Below, one piece after another: positions 53,221 through 63,827 of a DNA stretch of 64,000 nt. The notes under the pieces were generated by a model that worked only from the letters and a program-made list of their open reading frames with translations, did not search any database and was not told the origin of the DNA. The DNA lies in contig CAMVGT010000003.1 of assembly GCA_947167125.1 (NCBI GenBank), positions 41,207-105,206 of the forward strand. The letters run 5' to 3'. Position 1 is the first letter of the stretch, and every line of letters begins with the position of its first letter. This DNA is from an uncultured Erysipelotrichaceae bacterium. Its GTDB lineage: Bacteria; Bacillota_I; Bacilli_A; Erysipelotrichales; Erysipelotrichaceae. Both the position numbers and the translations under genes were made by a program.

Positions 53221-55221
53221 ATGAAGAAGAGAAGAAGTACGGTATGGCATCTGGTGTATTTCACGCCGCTGATGTTAATGATGTTTACAGTGCCTGTTCA
53301 GGCATATATCGATCCATCCGTCATGACCTATGCGATTCAGGCAGTCGCGGGTATGGCAATTGCGATCGGTGCTGTATTGGGTATCTATTGGAGAAAGATA
53401 CGCAGGGCGTTTCTTTCTAAGTTCCATCTGGAACAGAAGATGAGCAGGAATTATGAATCGGATGATCTGGTATTCCATGATCCTGTATCCGGTGAAGATG
53501 TAAAGCCGGATCTCTCAAAAGCCATCGTGAAGGAAAAGACAAAAGAAGAAGAGAAACCGAAGGAAAAGTGGCTCAAAGGATTTATTCCTGCCGTCTGTCT
53601 TTCCCTCGGCCTGAGCTTCCTGTTTACTGTATACGGTCCTTTGGAACTGTATTTCAACAATCAGGCGGATTTCCTGTATGACTTCTCTGCCCAGGTTCCT
53701 GTTCTTGCGGTCATGTTCATAGGATTCTTTGCGGTCATGGTCATTGCGTTTGCGGCAGGAAGGTTCATCTTTGAGCAGCTTTATGAAGTGATGCTCGCGG
53801 CCGGTGCTGTTCTGTTCATCTGTTCATGGATTCAGGGAAGCTTCCTGGTTTCCCACATGCCGCCGATGGACGGGACAATGATTGACTGGGGATTGTATGC
53901 AAGGGATGAGCTTGTTTCTTTGATCCTGTGGGTTATTGTGATTGTACTGATCGCATTGATTTACCGTTTCTTTGAAAGAAACGGATTCCATGCGTTTGTC
54001 AAAGGCTTAAGCGCATTGCTTGGAATGACTCTGTTTGTGTCTTTGATGCATATGGGCATTTCCACAAAAGGATTTGCGGGCAAGGAAGAAACAGCAGTGA
54101 CATTTGACGGGCAGCTGGAAATGTCATCAGAGCACAATGCGGTGATTTTGGTGCTGGACGCGGTGGACGGAAAACTGTTTGCGGATACAGTGGCCTCGGA
54201 TAACAAATATTCTGAATATTTCAAAGACTTCACGATTTATCCGGATACGCTTGCGGCTTATCCGTTTACGGAATATTCCATTCCGTTTATTCTCAGCGGG
54301 AAATGGAATGAGAATACGGAAGATTTCAATACCTTTGAGACAAAGGCGATGAATGAATCTCCTCTGTTTGAAAGACTGGAAAAGGATGGCTATGAAGTTT
54401 CTTTATATGAAGATTCTTTGACCTATGGGGATGAAGCATTCAAAGAGAAGGTAAAGAACATCCATACAGCCGGGACAATGATTGCCCACAAATCCACATT
54501 CATCAAACAGATGGTGAAGATGATATGGTTCAAATACGCGCCTTTTACAATGAAGAGAACCTTCCAGCCGAGCGTCTTTGAACTGAACAGTTCCGTGACC
54601 TATGATGACGGTTCGATTGCCTTCAATTACAGCGACTTCATGTGGCGTGATTATATGAGATCTTCTGCTGTTACAGCAGCAGAAAAGAAACAGTTCAAAT
54701 TCATTCATACCGAAGGCGCGCATGTGCCGTTTGATCTGGATGAAATGGGAAATACGATTCCGACTGACAGCGGAACCTATGTCATGAAGATGAAAGGCTC
54801 AATTGAGCTGACCAATGAATATCTGCAGATGTTAAAGGATGCGGGTGTCTATGACAATACAGCCATTATCATCATGGCTGACCATGGATATAACTATGCC
54901 CAGGAGGATTCATACGGACCTGCTTCAAGAAGACAGAATGCATTATTGATGGCAAAAGGTTTCAATGAGACAAACGGAACGGTGCAGATTTCTGAGAAGC
55001 CTGTTTCCTTTGATGATCTGCAGAAAGGCTATGCAAACCTTCTGGACGGACATAAAGGAAATGAGATCTTTGATTTTGTTTCAGATGAAAGAGACAGCAG
55101 AAGATTCCTGCATTATGTCTATCTTGAAGAATATCATCTGAATGAATATGAATGGAACGGCAGGGCATATGACATGGATGCGGGCAAAGCAACCGGCAAT
55201 GTCTATGAACTGCAGAAGTGA
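53221..55221 (+). CDS. Sulfatase-like membrane protein
   Basis: N-terminal TMs; NAVILVLDAVDGKLFADTV; IHTEGAHVPFD; TAIIIMADHGYNY. Confidence 0.8.
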   Translation: MKKRRSTVWHLVYFTPLMLMMFTVPVQAYIDPSVMTYAIQAVAGMAIAIGAVLGIYWRKIRRAFLSKFHLEQKMSRNYESDDLVFHDPVSGEDVKPDLSKAIVKEKTKEEEKPKEKWLKGFIPAVCLSLGLSFLFTVYGPLELYFNNQADFLYDFSAQVPVLAVMFIGFFAVMVIAFAAGRFIFEQLYEVMLAAGAVLFICSWIQGSFLVSHMPPMDGTMIDWGLYARDELVSLILWVIVIVLIALIYRFFERNGFHAFVKGLSALLGMTLFVSLMHMGISTKGFAGKEETAVTFDGQLEMSSEHNAVILVLDAVDGKLFADTVASDNKYSEYFKDFTIYPDTLAAYPFTEYSIPFILSGKWNENTEDFNTFETKAMNESPLFERLEKDGYEVSLYEDSLTYGDEAFKEKVKNIHTAGTMIAHKSTFIKQMVKMIWFKYAPFTMKRTFQPSVFELNSSVTYDDGSIAFNYSDFMWRDYMRSSAVTAAEKKQFKFIHTEGAHVPFDLDEMGNTIPTDSGTYVMKMKGSIELTNEYLQMLKDAGVYDNTAIIIMADHGYNYAQEDSYGPASRRQNALLMAKGFNETNGTVQISEKPVSFDDLQKGYANLLDGHKGNEIFDFVSDERDSRRFLHYVYLEEYHLNEYEWNGRAYDMDAGKATGNVYELQK

Positions 55222-55235
55222 AAGGAGGGAATGCG

Positions 55236-57338
55236 ATGTCTGCGTTTGCGGCTTTTCTTGGCTCAATCATGAGCGTTTGCTACGGGATATTTAAGAATTA
55301 CGGCATTGCGATTATCCTGTTCACACTGATCACAAAAGTGATTCTGTTCCCTCTGTCTTTATGGCTGCAGAAGAATTCCATCAAGATGGTGAGGATGCAG
55401 CCGGAGATCAACAACATCAAGGTGAAATATTACGGCGACAAGGACCGGATTGCGGATGAGCAGTCCAGCCTTTATAAAAAAGAGAAATACAATGCCTTTG
55501 CGTCATTGATTCCTCTGGCAATCCAGATTGTTCTCCTGCTTGGTGTTGTGAATGTCATTTACCATCCGATCACTTATATTCTCAAAGCGCCTCAGGAAGT
55601 CAGCGACCGCTTTACGGAAATTGTCCTTGCGGAAAATCCGGATCTGGATCCGGAATCCAATTCCCTGCAGCTGATGATTGTGGATGATATTCAGGATGCG
55701 GAGAACGGACATATTGAAAGCTATCTTGCATTGGCTGAGCAGTATCCGTCTCTTCCTGTGGAAGAGACGGTGGAAAAGATTCAGTCTTTCCGCATGAGTT
55801 TCTTAGGACTCAATCTCAGCTGGATCGCTTCTGTCAAAGGCGGGATTTCAATTCTCGCACCGCTGCTTGCGGCACTGTCCGCTTTGTTATTAAGCGTTGC
55901 GGAAAATGCGGTCAATGTTCTTCAGCATGAAGAATCCGTCTTCAGCAAATACGGTATGCTGGCTTTCTCAGTACTGCTGTCGCTGTATCTTGGCTTCTAT
56001 GTTCCTTCAGGCGTTGCCTTATACTGGGTGGCGAGCAATCTCTTTGCGATTCTGCAGCAGTATATTCTGAATGCTTTGATCAATCCGAAGAAATATGTGG
56101 ATTATGAAGCACTTGAGAAGAGCAGAAAAGCATTGGAAGAGATTTCGGATTCTAAAGGAAAGAAACTGAGCAGACCGCTGGCTAAAAGAGTAAAAGCGGA
56201 TTATAAACGCTTCTTCTCGATTGCCAACAAGCATCTTGTCTTCTATTCGGAATCCAACGGTTTTTATAAATACTATGCCGGAATGATTGAATATATTCTG
56301 AAATATACTGACATTCCGATTCATTACATCACATCCGATCCGGATGATTCCATCTTTGAGATGGCAAAGACAAATGATCAGATCAAGCCGTATTTCATCG
56401 ATTCCAATACATTGATCACACTCATGATGAAGATGGACGCGGATGTTGTCGCAATGACAATGCCGGACCTTGAGACCTATCAGATCAAGAGAAGCTATAT
56501 CCGCAAGGATATTGAATATATCAATCTCTGCCATGGCATCGGTTCCTACAACCTTACGTTCAGAAAAGGCGCGGTTGATCATTTCGATACTGTTTTCCTG
56601 GCAGGAAAGCATCAGGTGGAAGAAATCCGCAAGCAGGAAGCAGTCAATCATCTTCCTGCCAAGGTTCTTGTGGAGGACGGTTATCCGCTGCTGGATGAAA
56701 TGATCGCTTCCTATGAAGCATCTGAAAAACCTGTGCATGAAAAGAAAGTGGTACTGATCGCTCCTTCCTGGCAGAAGGGAAATGTTGTGGAAAGCTGTCT
56801 GGAAGATCTGCTGGATGCATTAAAGGATCATAACTACCATGTGATTGTCAGACCCCATCCCCAGCATGTCCGCCATAACGGCGATCAGATGAAGGCACTG
56901 CAGGTGAAGTATCAGGACAATCCGGATATTGAAATCCAGACCGACTTCACTTCCACAAATACCGTCTTTGAAGCGGATATCATGATCAGCGACTGGTCGA
57001 GTGTTGCCTATGAATTCGCATTTACAACAAACAAGCCGGTTCTCTTTATCAACACACCGATGAAGGTGATGAATCCGGAATATCAGAAGATTGATACCGT
57101 ACCGTTTGATATCTGGACAAGAGATGTCATCGGCATGTCTCTGGATCCTGCTCTGATTGATCAGGCACCGGATAAGATTGCGTATCTTCTGGAACACAGC
57201 AATGATTATGAAGAGACCATTGAGAATCTGAAACATGAATATGTCTTCAATCTCGGAAACAGTTCAGAGATCGGTGCAAGATATCTGATTGATGCAGTAT
57301 TCCGTCATATTGAAGAAAGAAGATCCAATGAGGAATGA
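55236..57338 (+). CDS. Fusion: YidC/Oxa1-like insertase domain + CDP-glycerol glycerophosphotransferase-like domain
   Basis: N-terminal NYGIAIILFTLITKVILFPLSLWLQKNSIKMVRMQPEINNIKVKYYGDKDRIADEQSSLYKKEKYN and C-terminal INLCHGIGSYNLTFRKGAVDHFDTVFLAG...VLIAPSWQKGNVV...HVIVRPHPQHV...IMISDWSSVAYEFAFTTNKPVLFINTP in one ORF. Confidence 0.9.
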   Translation: MSAFAAFLGSIMSVCYGIFKNYGIAIILFTLITKVILFPLSLWLQKNSIKMVRMQPEINNIKVKYYGDKDRIADEQSSLYKKEKYNAFASLIPLAIQIVLLLGVVNVIYHPITYILKAPQEVSDRFTEIVLAENPDLDPESNSLQLMIVDDIQDAENGHIESYLALAEQYPSLPVEETVEKIQSFRMSFLGLNLSWIASVKGGISILAPLLAALSALLLSVAENAVNVLQHEESVFSKYGMLAFSVLLSLYLGFYVPSGVALYWVASNLFAILQQYILNALINPKKYVDYEALEKSRKALEEISDSKGKKLSRPLAKRVKADYKRFFSIANKHLVFYSESNGFYKYYAGMIEYILKYTDIPIHYITSDPDDSIFEMAKTNDQIKPYFIDSNTLITLMMKMDADVVAMTMPDLETYQIKRSYIRKDIEYINLCHGIGSYNLTFRKGAVDHFDTVFLAGKHQVEEIRKQEAVNHLPAKVLVEDGYPLLDEMIASYEASEKPVHEKKVVLIAPSWQKGNVVESCLEDLLDALKDHNYHVIVRPHPQHVRHNGDQMKALQVKYQDNPDIEIQTDFTSTNTVFEADIMISDWSSVAYEFAFTTNKPVLFINTPMKVMNPEYQKIDTVPFDIWTRDVIGMSLDPALIDQAPDKIAYLLEHSNDYEETIENLKHEYVFNLGNSSEIGARYLIDAVFRHIEERRSNEE

Positions 57339-57561
57339 AGGAGCAGTGAAAGCTGTTCCTTTTTTCTGGTGTCGGACTGATTTGAATCGTGCAGTTTCGA
57401 GGAACTGAATGTTTATGATGGTCTCCGGTAAATTACTTTTACCAATCTATTGAAATTAAGTCCCCACTGGTGCTGACGAATCCGGAAATGTTTTTTGGAA
57501 ATTCCTTAAGTTGTGCATCTCTTCGCAGAAAAAACACATAACTGTGTTAAATTATTAGATT

Positions 57562-60195
57562 GTGATGGGGAGGACAGGAATGAAGAAGACGTTTGCGATT
57601 ATTCATACAGTATTTGTTTCATTCTTTTTTATTCTGTCCATATTGATCGGACTGTCTGCGCAGTGGATGCTTGACACATGGCCGAATCTGAAGATGGAAG
57701 AAGTGATGTTCCAGTTCCAGCAGGGACTCGGCGGTACCGGCGGAGACATGATCATGCAGTTTATGATTCACTGCGGCTTCCCGGTGATTGCGGTACTGAT
57801 CATGTTGATTGTCCTGCTGGTTTCCATGAAGGGAAAACCGAAGAGAAAACTGCGTGCTTCGATGGTCATTATTTCACTGGCTTCTTTGATTTCTGCAGGT
57901 GCTGCGGCTTATACAAGAGTCGGGGTTGGTGAATATATTGCGGCGCAGTCAACCAATTCGGAATTCATCATGGATCATTATGCAGATCCTGCCACAACAC
58001 CGATGACATTCCCTTCAAAAAAGAGGAATCTGATTTATATCTTCCTGGAATCGATGGAGACAACCTATGCCGATACGGATAACGGCGGAGGATTTGATTA
58101 TAACTGCATTCCTGAACTGACAGAACTTGCAAAGGAGAATGAAGATTTCTCAGGAAATGATGAAAAGCTGAATGGAGGCATTTCTCTTCCTTATACAACA
58201 TGGACAATGGGTGCGATGTTCGGTCAGACAAGCGGACTGCCTCTGCAGACAAGCGTTGACCGCAATGACATGGATACCCAGGAATCCTTCTTCCCGGATA
58301 TCACCACACTGGGAAATGTGCTGGAAAACAACGGATACAACAATGTGCTTTTATTAGGTTCTGATGCCAAATTCGGCGGAAGAAAGACCTATTTCACCCA
58401 GCATGGCAATTATGAGATCCGCGATTACTACTGGGCTGCGGAAAACGGCTATGTTCCGGCAGGACATTATGTCTGGTGGGGAATGGAAGATACCTATCTC
58501 TTCAACATGGCAAAAAGCACACTGGAAGAATATGCGGCGAAGGATGAACCGTTCAACATGACCATGTTAACGGTGGATACGCATTTTGAAGATGGATATG
58601 TATGCAGTCTGTGCGGGAATGATTATGAAGAACAGTATGCCAATGTCATGGCATGTTCTTCAAAGCAGATCATTGAATTCATTAATTGGTGCAAGGAACA
58701 GGACTGGTATGAAAATACATCCATTATCCTGACAGGCGACCATCCGACGATGGATGTGGATTTCTGCAATGATATTTCTGCGGATTATACAAGAAAAGTC
58801 TATACATGCTATATGAATTCAGCGGTACAGCCGGTGGATCCGACTTTAACAAGAAGCTTTTCCACACTGGATGAATTCCCGACTACACTGGCATCTCTAG
58901 GTGTTTATATTGAAGGCGACCGTTTAGGTCTGGGCACGAATCTTTTCTCTTCAAAGAAAACACTGACGGAAGAAATGGGTGTTTCGGAAGAAACACTTGA
59001 GATTTCCAAGAAATCCAAATTCATGGAAGCTTTATCCGGTGTTGATCTTACCAGCAAGGACTTACTGACAACCGGTCATATGAAAGCGGATGCGACTGTC
59101 AAAGTGCTTGGCTATGATGAAGAAAGCGAAACACTTTCGATTGCGGTGGATGACATCCTGGCGGAAGACGGACCGGTTTACCATGTCATGGCTGTGACGG
59201 AAACAGAAGAAGGCGAAATGATTTACCGGGCTTCTGCACAGAAGGATGGTTCCTGGAAAGCAGATCTGCATGTGCCGAAGGATGAGATGGATACAACCGG
59301 ACTGAGGATTGTGATTTCGGAAAAGAACGGGAAGCCGGGTTCCGGCATTGCCGGTACAACGGTATTCACATACAGCGGAGCTGACCTGATGTGGTTAGGT
59401 GCTGTACAGAATGATCCGGCTGCTTATCTTGATACATTGGCAACACTGGACAGAGATAAATATGCAATCTTCATTACATTAAAGGATAATGCCGTCAACG
59501 GCATTACCGATGAGATTCAGGAAAGCTTATTCAATCTTGGAACAGAGATTGATTTAAGAGGACAGCAGGACTATTATTGGTTCGCTGTCATTTCCGGTGA
59601 CAGGGTTCATGAAGAAGCGAGCCCATGGTTCCTGGAAAGATACGGAGTCACATCCGGCGGATATCCGTATATTGTGGTATCTTCCGCTTCCACAGCACCT
59701 GTATATATTGCCAACAGGTATTACTGGGGATATGAACAGTACAGCCCGAGCGCCAAGGGAATGAATATTGTTGTCTGGGATCAGGAAAACGGCGAGATGG
59801 TTACCAACACCTTTTTCGATACCAGATGGGGTGTTCCCAAAGCGGATGTGAGAATTACACAGCTGAATGAAGAAACCGGACTGATGACACTGCGTATCAA
59901 TAACATCACAGGTATTCGTGATGAGGTTGCGGATGTCAGAGTGACAGTCTTTGATACAATGCATCCGGACAGACAGTACCGCTATCAGCTGGAGAATACG
60001 GAAAACTACGGATGGGCGGAGAATATCGATATTTCTGATATCGATGTTACCGACTGTGTGATCAAGATTGATGTGCTGAACACATCCGGTGAGTATTCGC
60101 ATCTTCCGGACATCAAAGGCAATTTAAAAGAATATCAGGCATCGCAGTCTTCTGTGTGGACGGATGAAGAAACAGAAGAGACTGCGTCAAATTAA
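57562..60195 (+). CDS. LTA synthase/phosphoglycerol transferase-like sulfatase with C-terminal ILEI-like region (start may be 57580)
   Basis: IYIFLESMETTYAD...LPYTTWTMGAMFGQTSGLPL (catalytic Thr region)...ILTGDHPTMD; C-terminal GMNIVVWDQENGEMVTNTFFDT. Confidence 0.85.
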   Translation: MMGRTGMKKTFAIIHTVFVSFFFILSILIGLSAQWMLDTWPNLKMEEVMFQFQQGLGGTGGDMIMQFMIHCGFPVIAVLIMLIVLLVSMKGKPKRKLRASMVIISLASLISAGAAAYTRVGVGEYIAAQSTNSEFIMDHYADPATTPMTFPSKKRNLIYIFLESMETTYADTDNGGGFDYNCIPELTELAKENEDFSGNDEKLNGGISLPYTTWTMGAMFGQTSGLPLQTSVDRNDMDTQESFFPDITTLGNVLENNGYNNVLLLGSDAKFGGRKTYFTQHGNYEIRDYYWAAENGYVPAGHYVWWGMEDTYLFNMAKSTLEEYAAKDEPFNMTMLTVDTHFEDGYVCSLCGNDYEEQYANVMACSSKQIIEFINWCKEQDWYENTSIILTGDHPTMDVDFCNDISADYTRKVYTCYMNSAVQPVDPTLTRSFSTLDEFPTTLASLGVYIEGDRLGLGTNLFSSKKTLTEEMGVSEETLEISKKSKFMEALSGVDLTSKDLLTTGHMKADATVKVLGYDEESETLSIAVDDILAEDGPVYHVMAVTETEEGEMIYRASAQKDGSWKADLHVPKDEMDTTGLRIVISEKNGKPGSGIAGTTVFTYSGADLMWLGAVQNDPAAYLDTLATLDRDKYAIFITLKDNAVNGITDEIQESLFNLGTEIDLRGQQDYYWFAVISGDRVHEEASPWFLERYGVTSGGYPYIVVSSASTAPVYIANRYYWGYEQYSPSAKGMNIVVWDQENGEMVTNTFFDTRWGVPKADVRITQLNEETGLMTLRINNITGIRDEVADVRVTVFDTMHPDRQYRYQLENTENYGWAENIDISDIDVTDCVIKIDVLNTSGEYSHLPDIKGNLKEYQASQSSVWTDEETEETASN

Positions 60196-60219
60196 AGGTT
60201 TATAAGAGGCAGGCAGAAC

Positions 60220-62775
60220 GTGAAAAAAGGGATAGGCATAATATTAAAGGCAATCGGCTATATCCTGTTTGTATTCACGGTATTGCTTGCCTTTTCCTGT
60301 CTTTGGATGTTAAAGACATGGCCGAATCTGAATATGAATGAGCTGGTATTCCAGCTGAAGCAGGGATTCGGCGGAACCGGCAATGACATGCTGGGAAGCT
60401 GGTTTATTTCAGCCGGGCTTCCTTCTTTGATTGTGGGAATTCTGATGGGAATTGTGCTGATCATCTTTCACCGTGGAAGAGGAAAACAGGCATTGTGTCT
60501 GACAATCAGTGCAGTTTTATGTCTCTGCCTGTCAGCTGTTTCATTGTATGAAAATGTGGATGTGGAAGAATATGTGGTTTCACAAAGTGTGGAATCGGAA
60601 TTCATCCAGGAAAACTATGCCGATCCTGCAAATGTGAATCTGACATTTCCTGAAAAGAAACGCAATCTTATCTATATCTTTCTGGAATCCATGGAAACAA
60701 CATATGCGGATCAAGATAACGGCGGTGCCTTTGATTTCAACTGCATTCCGGAACTGACAGAGATTGCGGAAGAAAATGAATGCTTTGCTGGAAACCATAC
60801 AGAACTCAACGGCGGCTATTCCATGCCGGCAACCACATGGACAATGGGCGGCATGTTTGCGGAAACAAGCGGACTGCCTCTGAAAGTCAGTGTCAATGGC
60901 AATGACATGGGCAATCAGTCTGTTTTCTTCCCAGGCATTCAGACAATCGGAGATGTTTTAAAGAATAACGGCTATACCAACCGCCTGCTGATTGGATCGG
61001 ATGCGGAATTCGGCGGAAGAAAACTTTACTTCACCAGCCATGGCGATTATCAGATCCATGATTATGTCTATTCAGAAGAAAACGGAGAAATCCCATATGG
61101 CTATTATGTCTGGTGGGGATATGAAGACAATAAGCTTTTTGACATTGCCAAAGAGAATCTCAATGAACTTTCATCAAAGGATGAACCGTTCAATCTGACA
61201 ATGTTGACAGTGGATACACATTTTGAAGATGGATGGGTATGCGAAGACTGTCCGGATACATTCAATGATAATCAATATGCCAATGTAATAGCATGTTCAT
61301 CAAAGAAAATCGCAGAATTCCTTTCCTGGTGTCAAGAACAGCCATGGTATGAAGATACGGCAATTGTTTTATCCGGAGATCATCCGACCATGGATGTGGA
61401 TTTCTGTGAAAACATCGATTCTTCCTATGAAAGAAGAGTCTATACGGCTTTTATCAACTCTGCTGCGGAAAATGAAGATCCGCAAAGACACAGGCTTTAT
61501 ACAACCTTTGACCACTTTCCCACAACGCTTGCGGCAATGGGGGTGGAAATTGAAGGAGAAAGGCTTGGCCTGGGGACAAATCTTTTTTCCGACAAAGATA
61601 CACTGACGGAAGAACTTGGAAGGGAGGAAGAAGCTTCCTTCATCCGTCAGAAATCACGCTTTATGGAACAGAAGTCAGGCGTGACTGTCAGCATTTCTGA
61701 CCTAAAGAAAAAGGGTGATTCCTTAATCAAAGCAGATGTGACAGTCAAGGGCTGTGAAGAAGGGATTCTCACATTGAATGTGGATCATATTCCGCAGGAA
61801 GAAGGTATTCTGCATAATGTGAGGATCATGACAGAGAATGAAGAAGGAACAGTTTATACCGATTGTGTTCCTTTAAAGGATGGCTCCTGGCAGGCAGATC
61901 TGAAGATCAGTCCTGAACAGATGGATCTGACACATCTTAAAGTCATTGGATTGTATGAAAAGAACGGAAAGTTCTTCGGGGAATCCTTATTTGAATATTC
62001 CGGTGGAGATCTGTTATTTATTTCAGGTGTACAGAATGATCCGGTCGGTTATATGAATGTTTTAAAGATGCTGGATCCGGAACGTTACAGCATTCTGATG
62101 AGCGGAGCAGGAAATGCGGCAGAAGGAATTGATGATTCCATTCAGAATGCATTGTATGAACTTGGATTTGAATATGATATCCGCAATTGGCCGGAAGCTT
62201 CCTTCTATTTTGCAAAGAACGGGGACAGAATCCTGCAGGATGCGGGAGAACGGTATCTCGAACGTTATGGATATACGATATCCTGGCTGCCGTTCATCAT
62301 TGTAAGCGGCGCATTGGAATCAGGCAATGTGTCATCCATACGTATATCCAACGGAAGGACATATGATGAATACAGTCTGAACGAATACGGCATGAACTTT
62401 GTGATCTGGGACAATGAGAAGGGAGAAGCGGTTAATACTGCCGCATTTGATACAAGAAAGAAACCGGCATCTATCACAGTTTCTGTAAAGAACGATGATA
62501 ACAGTTTGAAGCTTAGTGTGAATGAAACAGAGAATATGGGTTCTGTTTCAGTTATATTTGCGGAAGTGTTTGATGAAGAACATCTCTGTCATAAGAAAAC
62601 AGTTCAGTTTGAAAAGGAAGAAGACGGAACATATACTGCATTGCAGGATATGACAGACCTTACAGATGCATTTACGGTAAGAATCTGTGTAATGGATAAA
62701 GAAGAACAAAGATACTGGTTCCGTCTTACAGCCATTGATCAGGGAGAGATGACATTGGTTCAGGAGAATCGATGA
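60220..62775 (+). CDS. Tandem paralog of the LTA synthase-like sulfatase with ILEI-like region
   Basis: IYIFLESMETTYADQDNGG...MPATTWTMGGMFAETSGLPL...VLSGDHPTMD; C-terminal GMNFVIWDNEKGEAVNTAAFDT. Confidence 0.85.
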   Translation: MKKGIGIILKAIGYILFVFTVLLAFSCLWMLKTWPNLNMNELVFQLKQGFGGTGNDMLGSWFISAGLPSLIVGILMGIVLIIFHRGRGKQALCLTISAVLCLCLSAVSLYENVDVEEYVVSQSVESEFIQENYADPANVNLTFPEKKRNLIYIFLESMETTYADQDNGGAFDFNCIPELTEIAEENECFAGNHTELNGGYSMPATTWTMGGMFAETSGLPLKVSVNGNDMGNQSVFFPGIQTIGDVLKNNGYTNRLLIGSDAEFGGRKLYFTSHGDYQIHDYVYSEENGEIPYGYYVWWGYEDNKLFDIAKENLNELSSKDEPFNLTMLTVDTHFEDGWVCEDCPDTFNDNQYANVIACSSKKIAEFLSWCQEQPWYEDTAIVLSGDHPTMDVDFCENIDSSYERRVYTAFINSAAENEDPQRHRLYTTFDHFPTTLAAMGVEIEGERLGLGTNLFSDKDTLTEELGREEEASFIRQKSRFMEQKSGVTVSISDLKKKGDSLIKADVTVKGCEEGILTLNVDHIPQEEGILHNVRIMTENEEGTVYTDCVPLKDGSWQADLKISPEQMDLTHLKVIGLYEKNGKFFGESLFEYSGGDLLFISGVQNDPVGYMNVLKMLDPERYSILMSGAGNAAEGIDDSIQNALYELGFEYDIRNWPEASFYFAKNGDRILQDAGERYLERYGYTISWLPFIIVSGALESGNVSSIRISNGRTYDEYSLNEYGMNFVIWDNEKGEAVNTAAFDTRKKPASITVSVKNDDNSLKLSVNETENMGSVSVIFAEVFDEEHLCHKKTVQFEKEEDGTYTALQDMTDLTDAFTVRICVMDKEEQRYWFRLTAIDQGEMTLVQENR

Positions 62776-62865
62776 TTGTTGAAAAGAGTGTCCTGTCTGG
62801 AATCTTGTCAGATCAGCGGTTGTAAAAGATAATGGACAAAGAGAATATGAAAAAGGAAACCGTTT

Positions 62866-63408
62866 ATGAAACTGAGTGAAGCTGACAGCAGACTTTTCTA
62901 CAAACTTTTCTTTCCGCTTCTTGATTTTGCAAATCAGAAATTCAAAGTCAATGAACTGAAAAAACTGACAGGGGCGAAGAGCCTGAATCCTGCAAAGGTA
63001 AAAGAAATTGCGAATGCAGTATGGGAGAATCCTTCGTGCATCGACGAATATGTAGAGAAGAATGAAACTTCTTTAAACGATGAGGAAAAACAGATTCTTC
63101 TCTCCTGGAAGAAATCCATTTCAGGAAGGTTTGTTCTGGAAAGACATCTGAAAAAGGGATCTGTTTTCATTGGAGAGCATAACGATGTGTATCTTGTGAA
63201 AGGCATTATTTCAAGCTTTGAAGAAATGTTCTGGTTTCAGAAACCGCCGATCGCAATGGACATCACGATCCTGCCCTTTAAAGATTGCTTGATTACTGAC
63301 GGTCTGAATCTGCCGCTTAATATCACATTCGGCGGAGGGATTAAGAGCATCCTGAAGAATGTATACATGGATGCGAAAAAGGAAGAACGCATTATCACAC
63401 AGCTATAG
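62866..63408 (+). CDS. Hypothetical protein (180 aa)
   Basis: Intact ORF, codon usage similar to neighbours; no family recognised. Confidence 0.6.
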   Translation: MKLSEADSRLFYKLFFPLLDFANQKFKVNELKKLTGAKSLNPAKVKEIANAVWENPSCIDEYVEKNETSLNDEEKQILLSWKKSISGRFVLERHLKKGSVFIGEHNDVYLVKGIISSFEEMFWFQKPPIAMDITILPFKDCLITDGLNLPLNITFGGGIKSILKNVYMDAKKEERIITQL

Positions 63409-63642
63409 CTATCTATTGAACAAAATGCGAAATCTGTACTTAATGTGCGGGTTTTATTTGCGGCAGTCGAAAAGTAAAAGAGATTTTGTGGAAATTTGTA
63501 ATATCGGATGAATAACCCTGTTGAGAAAGATCGGATTGCATTTCACATATCTGATCAAAAACTCAAAAATAGTGCAAATATATAAAATTTAAGCTAAATA
63601 ATGCGTATTTAAATGAATTAAATGTGAAATAATAGCGGAAAA

Positions 63643-63819
63643 TATCAAAAAGAACTGATGGAATATCTTGGCCTGACTTCCACAACAGATGCAATTCAGA
63701 CCTATATCAATCCATTGATTGAAAGGGGACTGGTCAGAATGACTGAACCGGATAAACCTAAAAGAAAACGGCAGAAATTCATCAGCACTCGTAAACAAAA
63801 ACAGGCGGGTGGATTATAA
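63643..63819 (+). pseudogene. C-terminal remnant of an AlbA_2/HTH-type ATP-binding regulator
   Basis: YQKELMEYLGLTSTTDAIQTYINPLIERGLVRMTEPDKPKRKRQKFIS: winged-helix tail typical of those proteins, without the N-terminus. Confidence 0.55.
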
Positions 63820-63827
63820 AGACTTTT

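Noticed and set aside
56019-56738. 239-aa minus-strand ORF
   Set aside because: Antisense to the YidC-TagF fusion whose motifs are clear on the plus strand.
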